Source: Ceratotherium simum simum
Taxonomy: Eukaryota; Chordata; Mammalia; Perissodactyla; Rhinocerotidae
DNA length: 64,000 bases
Direction: 5' to 3'
Assembly: GCF_000283155.1 (NCBI RefSeq)
Contig: NW_004454229.1
Location: forward strand, 10,648,695-10,712,694
The notes below the pieces were generated by a model. That model saw only the letters and a program-made list of their open reading frames with translations. It was not told where the DNA came from and did no database searches. Of this stretch, positions 31,921 through 43,299 are shown in pieces. The translations under genes were made by a program, and so were the position numbers. Within the stretch, counting starts at the first letter, position 1, and every line of letters begins with the position of its first letter.

Positions 31921-31984
31921 GGGCAAGAAAGGAGCAGAGGGAAGAAATCCAGACCTCAGACCGTCAGAGTTCCCACCCATTAGT

Positions 31985-32170
31985 ACCCTTCTTCATTAAG
32001 CAGCCGGCCCATCATCCGGAATCCTCCCGGCAACCCTGCAAGGAATATTCTCCCCATTTTACAGACGGGAGACTGGGGCTCGGCAAGTTTAAATGGCTTG
32101 ACCAAGGTCCCACCTGCAAAAAATGGCAGAATAAGAAATTCCAGCCGAATATATCTGGTTGCAAAACCCA
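31985..32170 (-). mobile_element. MIR SINE
   Basis: ccccattttacagacggga, gactggggctcggcaag, tggcttgaccaaggtcccac. Confidence 0.72.
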
Positions 32171-32174
32171 GTCT

Positions 32175-32535
32175 TTTTCCCAGCCCACCTGTCATCAATG
32201 TCATCAAAGGTCTTAATGGGGAAGAATAAAAAATAACCACAACGAACCAGATTAACAGACCAATGGGAAAAGAAACGGCCGTCCAGAGCTTCCTGAGGTG
32301 TCTCAAACACGGGGACCCGAACCACAGGATAAACCACAGACTATTTTTCCTGGGTGGCAATTTTACTCCTTTTTACATTAAAAACTATAGATTCTTATTG
32401 AAACAAATAACGATGGAGAAGAATATAAAACTCGAGGAATTCTTTTAGCTGAAAATAAGAGACTTCAAAGAAATTTCAGGCTGTGTCCACACAGTTCACC
32501 TTTCGCTCGACTGTGCAGGAACACTGTTTACGTCA
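32175..32535. other. AT-rich gap between CpG segments
   Basis: Unique-looking, with a weak AT-rich tract at 32370-32450. No gene. Confidence 0.4.
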
Positions 32536-32539
32536 TTTA

Positions 32540-32960
32540 CACAGATGGGCAAACTGAGGCCCGAACCGCGTCCCGGCGGGAGCGAGAGGCAGAGCGGGAG
32601 GAGGACGGATATTTCCTCTCCCGGCCGGGGTGCTTTCTGCTGGGGGTGGGGGTCTGTTTGCAAAAAGCTGTCCTCGGACGCCACTGCGGATCTGTGTCAC
32701 TCAGCCAACCAAGTGGGGGCGATTCTGAGTAACCGCAGCCACCCGCGCGGCTGGGGCCAAAAGCGACAGGGCGGCGTGGGGCGCTGGGAGCGCGCCTCCG
32801 GGCTCCGCGCCCTGGGCCCCCAGCCCCGCGCAGGCCGCCAGCGCTGGCGACCACGCCCCCCTCCCTCCCCCCGGCCCCCTGGAGCCATCCGCGGCCCGGA
32901 GTCCCCGCCCCGTCCCCGCCCAGCAGGGGCCGCGAGGACGCCTCCGAGGCTGGGGATCCG
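32540..32960. other. Distal CpG island (part 3)
   Basis: CpG-rich and GC-box rich (cccccgcccc, gtccccgccc). It starts inside a MIR-like sequence (ttacacagatgggcaaactg). It includes a CTCF-like match CCAGCAGGGGCC at 32920-32931. Confidence 0.55.
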
Positions 32961-33009
32961 GGCCCTCTGCTTGCGTGTGGGGGCAGCAGGGCTGTGGGCC
33001 TGGGCGTAA

Positions 33010-33175
33010 GTCCGCCCTTGCTATTTGCTGACTATTGGCCTTGAGAAAATTCCTCAAGCTCTCTCACTCTCAGTTTCTGCATCTGTAAAATGGAGGTTGG
33101 CAACACTTAGCTCATATAATTGGTGTGTGCCCATCTGTAAAGGCCCAGAATATTTACAAAACCAATTAAATGCTG
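33010..33175 (+). mobile_element. MIR SINE
   Basis: ctctcactctcagtttctgc, atctgtaaaatggaggttgg, gtaaaggcccagaatat. Confidence 0.75.
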
Positions 33176-33339
33176 TGTTTGACTATTATTGTTAGGCGGG
33201 CCTCGGTGGGAATCTCAGGCCAATTAAGAACTGGATGACCTGGGCAGGTGTACTTTCTGCAGGTCCCCCACCTGGAGAAGGGAGTTTCATTACACTTTAC
33301 AACACAGGGTGGAGGTGGGGACAGACGGTCAGTCCACAA

Positions 33340-33640
33340 GCTATTATAACTCTTATTATTTGCCAGCGCTGTCTTCAGCACCTTGCTCTTATTAACTCAT
33401 TTAATTCTACAGTTACAGTATGAGAGAGGTATTACTGTTATCCCATTTCACAAGTAGGAAACTGAGGCACAGAGAGCTTAAGTGATTGATCTAAGGTCAC
33501 ACAGCTACTAAGTAGGATTTGAATCCACAAAATCGGGCTCTGTACTCCATGTTCCTAACCCCTCCTGAACGTACCAGGCACTATGCTAGGCCATGGGGAT
33601 GCGGCCAGGAAGAACAACACACAGTCACCTCCTCAACAGA
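33340..33640 (-). mobile_element. MIR SINE followed by L2-like piece
   Basis: attaactcatttaattctac, tatcccatttcacaagtagg, gaaactgaggcacagagagc, ggtcacacagctactaag. From 33565 ccaggcactatgctaggcc suggests an L2 tail. Confidence 0.78.
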
Positions 33641-33644
33641 GGTC

Positions 33645-34620
33645 AGGGTCCCCTTTCTGAGTTTACTGGCCTTCCTTACATATGCCTAAGTATTGCATGC
33701 ACTCTGTCATATTTATATGCACATTGTGTGCATCTCTCATGCAGTAGGTAGTCAACAGTGTTAGTTTCCCTCTTCCTGTGTTTTTTGGGTCCAGTTACAA
33801 GTGCTTACATGGAGGGGGGCAGTGGCTGTTTTAGGTGATAGGGCCCTTGGAGTCAGGAGGTGCTCTGCATACCTGAGTCTCTCCTGCCGTGTACCTAGTG
33901 ATCTTCCAGTTAAATAGACTAAAACGGCACGTGCTCCAGGGCTAGACCTTTTGATAATAATAATTGCTTCTGCCTCTGAGAATTACTGTCTGTGCTATGG
34001 AGTTCCCAGAACTGAGGGCGAATTTACTGCATTTACCACTTAATCATTTCCAAAACAGCTTATAACTACGACACCTTTAGTCAAAGGTGCAGAATTCTCC
34101 CTCTCTGCCCCTCCCTCCTCGGGGTGCCTGTGATGATAACTCTGGCTGTAAGTGGCTAAAGCTATTACATAGAGAATATAGATCTTCCTGCCACGCAAGT
34201 GTAAGCTGTCGTTGCATTCATTGCTTAAATGTTATGATCATTTCAAACTTGGCTTTTGCATTTGAAGCCTTGAGTTAAATGTGGAAAGTAAGGGGGAAAA
34301 AAAGCCTAACGGTTGGAAATAAAAACGTGCAGTGGGTAGGTTTCCAGAGTAATAAAAAACAACTTTAAATGTGAAAAGATTTTAAGCCTGGTCTGGTTTG
34401 AGGCAGCATACCCTAAGTTCCCATCATCCATCGTGGCTGTATTCTGACGGTCAAAACTGCCTTTAGATAATTCCGTGAACTGGTTGATGACCGAGTATTC
34501 AATTGTGAGTTTCTCCTTGTCAATGAGAGAGCCTGTGGGGAGCATCCAGCGCTTGGTGGGCGCTCAAGGGGAGGCCAGTATGATTAGGGACTGAGATGCA
34601 GACGGAACATTGACGACTTT
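33645..34620. other. Mostly unique intergenic stretch, candidate regulatory block at 34060-34290
   Basis: No gene or named transposon. 34060-34290 is a non-repetitive block rich in TTAATCATT/TGATGATAA-like and TCATT motifs. A candidate for conservation only. Confidence 0.35.
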
Positions 34621-34621
34621 A

Positions 34622-34830
34622 TACTCAGCTGACATTGATTGAGCACCTACTGTGTGCCAGTTGCTTGTAAGTCTGTTATTTCAAATAAACCTCACCATAC
34701 GCCTGTGAGGAAGAGGCCGTGTTGTCGAAGAGGAAGTTGACACTGAAAGAAGTTCATTGACTTGCCCGTCTCACCAGGGAGTAAGTGGTAGAGTCTGAGT
34801 TGGAATTTGGGTCTGACTCCAAGTTGTGTC
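34622..34830 (-). mobile_element. MIR/L2-type fragment
   Basis: gattgagcacctactgtgtg, caaataaacctcaccatacg, ctgtgaggaagaggcc, agtaagtggtagagtctgag. Confidence 0.68.
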
Positions 34831-34834
34831 TGCT

Positions 34835-35285
34835 TCACCGACCCCCACCCCCCAAACCCCGCCGCTCTCTGTAGGCCCAGCTGTCGGTCATCTTGGGGCT
34901 GGAGGCGAGCATCAGAGGGGTCTTTAGGATCACCTCAGCCAGCGTTTCTCTGCTTCCTTTTGTAATCTGGGTCACCCTAGATAAACCCCAAAACCTCACA
35001 CCCTCTTTTATGTGTTTCAAATTCAAAATAATTGAAATATCATGATTCAAAACAAATCAAAGCTAATGGACAATGTTTTCAGTATTTTGTTCTTCAACAG
35101 AATAAGCCTCCCCAGAGCTCCTGGTTCCAGCGCCTGGCCTCCACCTCCGCCAGGAGGGCTGCCCGTCTGTGCCCCACCTGCTGGCCACTGACTTCCCAGG
35201 AAGTCGAGCCCAGAGAGCAGGGAATTGCTAGCGACATGGTCGGCCTTTGGACTCGGGTCTGTCTGAGCGTGGTATCTTCTGTCTA
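34835..35285. other. Intergenic stretch, no gene seen
   Basis: Unique-looking sequence. No gene. Confidence 0.4.
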
Positions 35286-35289
35286 AACA

Positions 35290-35755
35290 TTCCGCCTGCC
35301 TCTCTGCTTGGTCTCCCACCACGCCCTAGCCCAGGGTCTGCCCTTCAGCCTGACTGTATCACCTGGAGTTGCAGGAGGTGTCGTCCTTCCAGGCCTGTGC
35401 TCAGCCTGTTCCTCTGCCTGGAATGCCCTGGCTCTTCCTGCCCCCGTTTGCCGGCTGAACTCCCATTCGTCAAGATTCAGCTGAAATGCAGCTCTCCCAA
35501 GTTTTTCTCGACTCCCACCCACATCCAAATAGAGGGACCGATTCCTCTTTCCTGCATGTGTGGAATTATCTCCTGGCGTTTGTTAATGCTTAAGTGGTGT
35601 TTACAGGTCTCTCTCTCTCAATCGCTTATGACCTTTCTGGGCATCCCCCCACCGCTACCAAAACTGTGGTGGTTGGGGTGGAACCTCAGCTTCGTGGTCT
35701 TTCAGCAGAGTGCCCGGCGCAGAGCAAGCACTCAGTAAACGCGGATGGAATAAGC
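35290..35755 (+). mobile_element. L2 LINE 3' fragment
   Basis: gttcctctgcctggaatgcc, tcaagattcagctgaaatgc, cccggcgcagagcaagcac, tcagtaaacgcggatgg in L2 order. Confidence 0.75.
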
Positions 35756-36030
35756 ACAAGGTCACACACACCCATTGAAATGTCACCGTCAGATTGTTTC
35801 GTTTTAATAGTCTTAAGTCTTCACCCAGGCTGTAAACTCTCATGGACAACTGTCCTCTGTTGAGGCAATAGGGAGCCACTGCTGGTTTTAGAGGTGGAGA
35901 GTTTCTTGATCCACAGGTAACATAGAGACTTAACTCATGGGACTGAAGTTCTAGATCTCCCAGTTTCTACGCCCTTGCCTTTGTTATCTCTCCCTGGAAG
36001 GGTTTTGTTTTATAAACAAGAGGCTGGGGA
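35756..36030. other. Intergenic stretch, no gene seen
   Basis: Unique-looking sequence. Confidence 0.35.
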
Positions 36031-36034
36031 AGAG

Positions 36035-36540
36035 AAGTTTTTTTCATTCATTCTTTATTTATTCAAAAAATGTTGCCTGCTATTGCCCAGGTGCTATTTT
36101 GGGTACCATTGATATAGCAGTGAGCGAAGTAGACAAAACATCTCCTCTCGTGGTGTTTACATTCCCCTGGGGGAGAAGGATAATAAATAAGGAAATAAAT
36201 ATATCAGTTCAGATGGTAATAAACATTATGAAGAAAGAACAGGGACCACAAAACACAGATGGAGGGGGAATGGGCAGACTGTTTTAGATGGTGAGGTCAA
36301 GAAAGGCTCTTTGAAGAAGTGGCATCTGGAGAGCTGTGAATGGGAAGTGTATTCCAAGCAGAGGGGGCAGCAAGTGCAAAGGCCCTGAGGTGGAAACAAG
36401 CTGGGCACGTTGGAGGAACAGCAAAGTGGCTGAAGTGACAGCATGGACAGTGGCTGGGGTAGGTGCCGGGTTGTTCTCCAAGGCAACTGCTGGGGTCAGA
36501 TGAGAATTTGGAGGTGAGATCAGATCTGCCATGGCAGCTT
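36035..36540 (-). mobile_element. L2 LINE 3' fragment
   Basis: cattcattctttatttattc, gcccaggtgctattttggg, ctcgtggtgtttacattcc, agcaagtgcaaaggccctg. A long, ordered match. Confidence 0.78.
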
Positions 36541-36567
36541 GTTCCCAGTTCAGCCCAGATATGGGTA

Positions 36568-36592
36568 AATGAATGAATGAATGAACGAACGA
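36568..36592. repeat. (GAAT)n/(GAAC)n microsatellite
   Basis: About four GAAT units followed by GAAC variants. Confidence 0.85.
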
Positions 36593-36594
36593 AG

Positions 36595-37320
36595 CATAGC
36601 CAGGAAATCAGCCGAACACCTCGGTCAGATTTTTATAGCTTTTGGTCAGCAACAAAATGAAGGCTTGTGGAGCAAAACAGAGAAACAATATGATCTTTAA
36701 TATGAGTTTAAATGTTCAAAATAGAACAAAGTCTGAGTGAGTTTCTGAGAGAGAAATATGTGGCATTTTAGTGTTTATCCGTTAAAAAGGAATCTGCCAA
36801 ATCCATCCCAGGGTTCTTTTAACTGACATGTAAATTTGGGGCTGGCTCTAAGGTGCCACCTGCAGAGGGTAGCTTCAGCTTGAGCCTGCCAGGGGACTCA
36901 GGAGCGTGGCTACACCTTGGATTTATCCCCACCCGAGGCTCGGGGCTACGCACCTGCACCTGCGAGTCCTCTCAAGAATAGCGCTGGCCTTGAAGTCACA
37001 CCAGAGGTGGTTGCCCCCCTACCACTCCCCAGGAAACAATAAAAAGGAATCCTGTGGGCATCTGGTTAGAACAATGACATTATCTGATGCAATAAGGCAG
37101 AATCGAAGAGGATGACCTGGAAGCTCTTTTGCCTCAGGCGCAGCCTCCTGCACGTGGCCAGAGTTACACTATGATGATTACAGGGCCCAGGGCAGTTAGC
37201 AGGGAGCAGGACCCAGGCCTCGGGCACAGTGTGTGACCTTCTGGCTTTGCTCTTACTCAGCCTGGAAGATGGATAAATGCACACTTTACTCCAAGAGGGC
37301 AGGGAAGCCATGTGAGGGCA
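36595..37320. other. Intergenic stretch, no gene seen
   Basis: Unique-looking, no gene or named repeat. Confidence 0.4.
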
Positions 37321-37324
37321 GAAG

Positions 37325-37440
37325 GGCCTGGATTCAGATTCTGTTTTTGGTTTCAACTCTGTGGGGTGCTATGTGACCTTTGGCACGTTACTTAACCTCT
37401 CTGAACCTCAGTTTTCTCTTCTAGAAACTTAATAATCCCC
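37325..37440 (+). mobile_element. MIR SINE fragment
   Basis: tatgtgacctttggcacgtt, acttaacctctctgaacctc, agttttctcttctagaaac. Confidence 0.75.
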
Positions 37441-37444
37441 AGGC

Positions 37445-38245
37445 CCAGACTTTTCCCACCACATTCTCTTGTCTTTCTGGGTCCCCAACTGTGTGCCTAC
37501 AATGTTTCTGAAACAGTGAAAATGATAACTTCTGTTTTTCAGGATCCAAATGAATTCTGGCTGGACTGTGTATAGTTGATATTCTTGCTTTGTAAGTCCT
37601 TCAGCCTTTACTTTGCTTGTTTTATTTCTTGTAATTATAGGGTCTTGGTCAAGAAACTTCAAATGTGTCTGCAGAGGAGCAATTTTATACCTTTCTTTAG
37701 AACTGGAGAGGAACTTTAAAAACGGTGGGGGAGGGCGAATGTATAACTCAGGTTTATTTAAGAGGCAGTGATGTTGGGGGTGGGGCCGACTGTTGGGTCA
37801 TTCTTTGCCTTTCCTTGGCAAAGCAGATTTAAGGGTTTGAGAGAGTTGCGTTTTAAAATCAAGATTTGGGGGCGGCAGTCTTGGGGGATCTAAGAGCTGT
37901 TAGAGGGAGGGGGGAGCCTGGCTGCCCAACATGCTGATGGGGCTTCTTAGGGCCAGGCCCACCCCCTGGGGATTGGCAACCCTGCCTGAGTCTGGTGCTG
38001 AATGAATCAGTGAATGATTTGTTCCGTGCCATGTGATGGAGAGGCAGGTGTGTGCTCTTCTCAGGGCCTGAGTTCTAGTCCCAGGTCCACCACTTGGCTA
38101 CGTCCTGTGCCATCTCTGAATTCCACTTCTTTACAAGTGGGGAGGGTCAGACTTGCCCAACCGAACTCCTTGGGTTGTTTTAAGAATCAAATGCTGTGCA
38201 AACGTCCCTGCTTATTACACACGATGACGCGTGGAGCAAGTGTGA
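37445..38245. other. Intergenic stretch with a degraded MIR at about 38020-38200
   Basis: No gene. 38050-38160 weakly resembles MIR (gagttctagtcccaggtcc). Confidence 0.4.
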
Positions 38246-38249
38246 TTCT

Positions 38250-38425
38250 TGAGGTTCTCTCTGCAACTTACTAGTGTTACCTCAGGGAAATCATGTAACT
38301 TTGTGGAAGCCTCCATTTTCTCATCTGTAAAATGGAGGTAACACTGTCCTGCCAAATTTACAGGGATTTGATGAGACAATGGACGAGAAAGCACCTTGTC
38401 AATTGTAAAGTGCCAAAAGACAAAT
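38250..38425 (+). mobile_element. MIR SINE
   Basis: cctcagggaaatcatgtaac, ctccattttctcatctgtaa, aatggaggtaacac. Confidence 0.78.
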
Positions 38426-38529
38426 AAGGGATTACTGGTTTCCTCTTCCCCATCCTCTTTGTCATTTATATTCCCTAGGCCCTGAGAAGACCTGGAGTGT
38501 GGATGTGCTTGCTTGCTGCTTATCCGGGT

Positions 38530-38770
38530 GCCGCTGTGCCCAGAGCACGGGCTTTCGAGTCAGACAGGCTTCTGCTCAAATCCCTGCTCTACTGGCTACT
38601 AGCTGCTGTGTGACCCTGCGTGAATCACTTAACCTCTCTGAGCACTTTCTGAGAACTCAGGACAATGAGACTCACCCCAGAGGTGTTTGTGGTAAGACTC
38701 AAGCAGGAGAGCACGTATGTGTGTCCAGAACAGCATCTGGTACAAGTTTAATCAGTGCCGTTTACTTCTC
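38530..38770 (+). mobile_element. MIR SINE
   Basis: gcacgggctttcgagtcag, gctgctgtgtgaccctgcg, cacttaacctctctgagc. Confidence 0.78.
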
Positions 38771-38979
38771 TTGCCAACCCTCCTCCCCCACTTGGATCTT
38801 CAGTCAGGTGGCCATAGTTGGGGGTTGGCCTGGCTTATTCCTAAAACTGCTTGTCACATGTTAAGCTGAATCATGGTGAGTTGCATGAGTTCCTTTCTCC
38901 ATTAGGCTGTGAACTCCTGAAGGAGAGGATGTGTGGCTTGCAGTTCTAGCCCCTGCTATGGGGTGGGCATGCTGTTCTA

Positions 38980-39225
38980 GGCACAGCGGAGAGAGCATAG
39001 ACACTGGGCTGCATAGGTCTGGGTTCGAATTTCCCTCTACCACGTCCTTGTGGTAGGGCCCTGGACAAATCATTTAACTACTTTGAGACTCAGTTTCTTC
39101 ATCGGACAAATAACCAGAGATGCAAATATTTAGGGGTTGTTGAGAAAACTGGCTATAATGTGTATAAAATGACTAGCACGGTACCTGGCACAGAGAGAGC
39201 CTTAACGAGTCACTGTTAACTGACT
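38980..39225 (+). mobile_element. MIR SINE
   Basis: gctgcataggtctgggttcg, ctttgagactcagtttcttc, gtacctggcacagagag. Confidence 0.75.
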
Positions 39226-39229
39226 GAAG

Positions 39230-40250
39230 GCTCTGCCCACATGACAGTCTATCACTGACAGCGTGCTCTTTTCCTGGACAGAAGTAATTGGAAAATGTTC
39301 ACAGGATTGGCATAGCAAGGGGTGTGCCCCTCGCCCACATACCATTTGCCTGGAGAGAAAGAGTATTTTATCCCTGACATTGTTCAGAATTGCCTGCACA
39401 TGGTGACAATAAAAAAAAGACTGACTCATTAAATGTTACTTTATTTTTTTTAGGTTCGCTACAGGTAATGCACCCCCTTCTTACACGCGCCCAGGGTGGA
39501 CGGCTCCTGCCTCCCGATCTTTGGTTCACTAGTGGCTCACAGAGCTAAGAGAGAGGTGGGGATGGGGGGTTGGAGGAGGAGGTGAGCTGTCACTACAAGG
39601 CAGTGGGATGATGAGCGTAGAGATGGGTCCAGGGCTCTGCAGGAGCACTGAGGTCAAAGCCACCCATGCCCCGGTGTTGGGGCTGAGGTTTGGGGTTGCT
39701 ACCAGGGAGGGCTCACAGAGGAGGAGTCTTTAGGCTGGTGTTGCCAGAAGAGCCGGACCATGCCAAACAGGGAGGCAGAGGGAGGGCTGTCGGGTGGGAG
39801 TGACGGCACCTGCCGGGTCACAGAGTTTCCACACTGCAGGCGATATTCTGGGAACCTCAAGTAGGAGGGTTTGGCTGGGGCAGAACCAAGAGGACATATT
39901 ACTAGTATTTAAAAATCCCCTAGGAATGACTTCGACTTCCCATTTTCTTGCTGGTTCTGAAGAAGATTCCAGCCTGCTGCTCTATTGTTCTGTGAATGCA
40001 GAGCTTGATGGAACCCTGTCTTGGCCCATATTCATTAGGATATTTCTCAGGGAAAGCCTTTGGACCAAGAAGTCTGTTTTTTCTTTTCTTTGGAAACTAT
40101 GGTGCTCTCTGCAAAAACAAAGGAATTTGGATTTTGTTCAGGAAAAATGTAACCTACAAACAAATAGTCTTGGAAAATCTGTGCCTCACCCTCGGTGCCT
40201 GGGTCAGGCGCAGGGAGAACCCCACCCCTCCGCTGCTTTTGAGCTGAAGG
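39230..40250. other. Intergenic stretch with a consensus AP-1 site
   Basis: No gene. TGACTCA lies at 39422-39428. The open frame from 39794 runs into the following L2 and is not supported as coding. Confidence 0.4.
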
Positions 40251-40254
40251 CTCC

Positions 40255-40890
40255 CTCCTTTTTCCTCTTCTGTGTGTTGTCTCTGGCTGCCCAAAGGGCA
40301 GCGCCTCCTCTCCTTGCCTCTCCCTTCCCTGCCTGCACTCAGGGCCCAAGTCTTTGCAAGTGCCCTTGCTCTGCCTGGAATGTTCTTCCCCTCCCCATCT
40401 GCAAGCCCTTCATCATTCTTTAAGACCCTGTTCCAACATCGCCCCTGTGGTTCTGAGTTCCCCGGATGGTAAGCTGCTCTTCTATTATGTTGCTCTGAAT
40501 AATTTAAATTTAAATATATTTCCCCTTTTTTTCAGATAACAATCCCTGATTTTATTTCTTTAGAAAATATGATCATAATACTGACTGCCAACTCTTAAAC
40601 TCTTGCCATGTGCCAAGCAGGGTGTTACATAATGGGACCCACCCCATATGCAAAGTGATTAGGACAAAAACTGGCACATAGGAAGCACTCATTAAAGGTT
40701 ACTTATTATTATCTTTATTATTTATCTTAATTCTCTCATAGCACTTGCAGCAAATAAGATTCGTCATGCACATTATAATGATCAGGTTACCTGTCTGTGA
40801 GCTTCTCAAAGGCAGGGACTGTGTCTTCTTCCTCTGGTATCTCCAAGTATGTGGACATGCTAAGGATATTTGGTGAGTGAACATTTAGCC
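40255..40890 (+). mobile_element. L2 LINE 3' fragment, interrupted
   Basis: gctctgcctggaatgttctt, catcattctttaagaccc, then after an AT-rich, MIR-like interruption (40500-40730) gcttctcaaaggcaggga and ctgtgtcttcttcctctgg. Confidence 0.65.
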
Positions 40891-40959
40891 ATTGAAATTG
40901 ATGACTGAGTGCAGAGATTTATTTCATGAGTTTCCAAAGCACTTGAGAGTAGCTGAGGC

Positions 40960-41195
40960 CTTAGGAATATAGGATGGGGAATCAGAAGATCTGGGCTTAA
41001 TTCTATTCCAGCTGACTACTAGCTTTGTGGCCTTGGGTAAATTAGCCAATCTTTTCTGAACCCCAAACACCTATTTTCCAAAATGGGGATAATAGTCCCT
41101 AACTTGCCTTCCTCACAGGTTTTCCTCGAGCATCAGATGAACTCACACATGGGAGAGTTTTGTGAATTGTAAAGTATTTTACACATGTGAGACAT
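40960..41195 (+). mobile_element. MIR SINE
   Basis: gatctgggcttaattctatt, ggccttgggtaaattagcc, tccaaaatggggataatag. Confidence 0.78.
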
Positions 41196-41199
41196 TATC

Positions 41200-41505
41200 A
41201 TTGGAATCATTTTGGACCCAATGCCATCACTGCCATACTTGGCAGAATATGAGCCCTCAGGTCGCTCTAGCTGGACAAATATCAACATGCCACTTTTGGT
41301 TTTGACAGTTTTTAAAAATGTAGTCCCTTAATGTTTGTAACCACTATTTCTTCTCTTCAAAGCATGCATACAAGGTATAGTCTCAGCCTTTTTAATGGTT
41401 TTAAAAAGGCCCTTGATTTTACCACTTGACTGCTTTAAAATCTGTGACACTAAATTTCACAGTTATATTCTCTCTCAGGAAATGTTCTGCAAGAATTTTA
41501 ATTGA
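41200..41505. other. Intergenic stretch, no gene seen
   Basis: AT-rich, no gene. Confidence 0.35.
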
Positions 41506-41509
41506 ACAA

Positions 41510-41690
41510 TAACAGTATTTATTGACCTTTTTAATTCAAGAAGCTAGATGCTAGGGAGTCTGAGGAGGGATGAAAGGAAATATAAGAGATGGTCTTACTC
41601 TCAAGGAGCTTACAGACTGTTTGGGAGCCAGGGCTGAGTCCTAGACTTGTGGGCAAAGGATGTGATCTGAGAAAGGAGAGATCCCGCTGT
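41510..41690 (-). mobile_element. L2 LINE 3' tail
   Basis: agtatttattgaccttttta, gatgctagggagtctgagg, ttactctcaaggagcttac. Confidence 0.6.
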
Positions 41691-41694
41691 GTTG

Positions 41695-42165
41695 AGGTGG
41701 TTTGTGAAGGCTGCAGGGAGAAATTGGGCCTATGTTAAGCTTAAAGGAAGACTATTGTCTAGACCACAACCCTGGGAACATAATTCATAAGCCAAGTCCA
41801 GGGCCATTGACTAGTGCTGCTAACACTTCCCCTTTCAGCAGGATTGTTGATTTCTTTAGTTCTTGGTGGATTGGGAGGAAGATATGAGAATATTCTAGAA
41901 ACGTACTCACTGAAAAGTGTCTGAATCCAGAAAGCTGCTAATATTTTGTGGCTGATGCTTTCATGATGAGGAAATAAAAACTCCTTACTTTTAAAAAAAA
42001 ATTTCAGCTATGATGTACTTGCCTTAAAAGGTGTCAGAGAGAAAGCTGTTTATGGAAAATTGTAATACTGTAGCTTCGGCATAATGATACCAACAAAAGT
42101 GCCCCTGGATCAATAAGGTTAACATACATTGCTGAGAGTGTAGGATGAGAGCAATAATAACCTAA
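41695..42165. other. Intergenic stretch, no gene seen
   Basis: Unique-looking sequence without gene. Confidence 0.35.
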
Positions 42166-42169
42166 AGAA

Positions 42170-42535
42170 GAAAATTTAAAAAATACACAGATGTGAACTA
42201 TTTAGGAAAAAAAATGAGAACACCAGATCTAAAATGTGTACAATGCAGCCAAAGCCATGGTCATAGGTAAATTCATAGCCTTAATGCTTTCACTTAAGAC
42301 TAAGAATAAATGAAAACAACTAAATGTCTAACTTAAGAATTTAGAAAATGGGCAGCAAAACAAAACCAAGAAAAGTAGGACAATAAAAAATACAAAGATA
42401 ATCAGTGAATTAGAAAATCAACAAAATAATAGAATTTATAAATAAGTTCATGAGATGGTTCTTTGGAGGGAAAAGTAAAATAGGCAAACCTCTAGAAAAT
42501 CTGCTTAAGAGAAAAAGAGAGAAAAAAATTAAATA
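42170..42535 (+). mobile_element. Degenerate L1 ORF2 fragment
   Basis: A-rich sequence with L1 ORF2-like blocks (gaattagaaaatcaacaaa, aataagttcatgagatggtt, aggcaaacctctagaaaatc). Several in-frame stops and shifts. No function. Confidence 0.6.
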
Positions 42536-42589
42536 AGTGATATCTGAAAAATTTCTATTGTTTGTAAAGCATGTCCCTATTCCTTATCA

Positions 42590-42745
42590 CTCTTGGTCCC
42601 TAAACTAATCCTGTGTGTTATATATTCGTATCCCTATTTTGCTAGTGATCAAACTGAGAATCAAAGAAGTGAGGTTACTTTTTAGGGTCACACAACTAGT
42701 GAGTGGTTAAAACCATGATTTGAACCAGGTCTTCTGAACTCGTTT
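42590..42745 (-). mobile_element. MIR SINE
   Basis: tccctattttgctagtgatc, ggtcacacaactagtgag, tttgaaccaggtcttctgaa. Confidence 0.72.
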
Positions 42746-42826
42746 AATATTCTTCCAATTATCTCAGAGCATCCTCTCAGGATGAATATAAGAAGGGAAG
42801 AGTGAAACGTTTAATATGTCTGTATT

Positions 42827-43295
42827 AGTTTCCAGGGACTGCTGTAACAAATTACCACAAACCGGGTGGCTTGGAGCAACAGGAATTTATTCTGTCACAG
42901 TTCTGGAGGCTAAAAATCTGAAATCAAGTTGTTAGCAGGGCCGCGTTCTCTCTGAAGGCTCTAGGGGACAGTCGTTCGCTGTCTCGCCCAGCCTCTGGAT
43001 GTGGCCGCAGTCCTTGGTGTTCCTTAGCTTGCAGCTCTAGCATCTAACCTCTGCCTCCATCTTCACAGGGTTTTCTTCCTCTGTGTCTTCACTTTGTCTT
43101 CCCTCTGCATAGATGTCTCCTCTGTTTTCCCTTCTTGTAAGAGATTTGTTTTCCAAATCTACAATTTTCATTTCAGTATGACCTCATCTTAACTTACATA
43201 ATTGTGTCTGCTACGCCCCTATTTCCAAATAAGGTCACATGCTGAGGTTCCAGGTTGACATGAATTTTGGGGGGGAAACTATGCAACCCAGTGTG
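42827..43295 (-). mobile_element. MLT1-type solo LTR (ERVL-MaLR)
   Basis: gactgctgtaacaaattacc, accgggtggcttggagc, ggaatttattctgtcacag, agtatgacctcatcttaac, catgaattttgggggg. Same family as 22814-23268 and 56006-56458. Confidence 0.82.
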
Positions 43296-43299
43296 ATGT

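Noticed and set aside
39794..40423. 209-codon open frame
   Set aside because: Its right half is L2 3' sequence and the left half lacks any domain; most likely chance.
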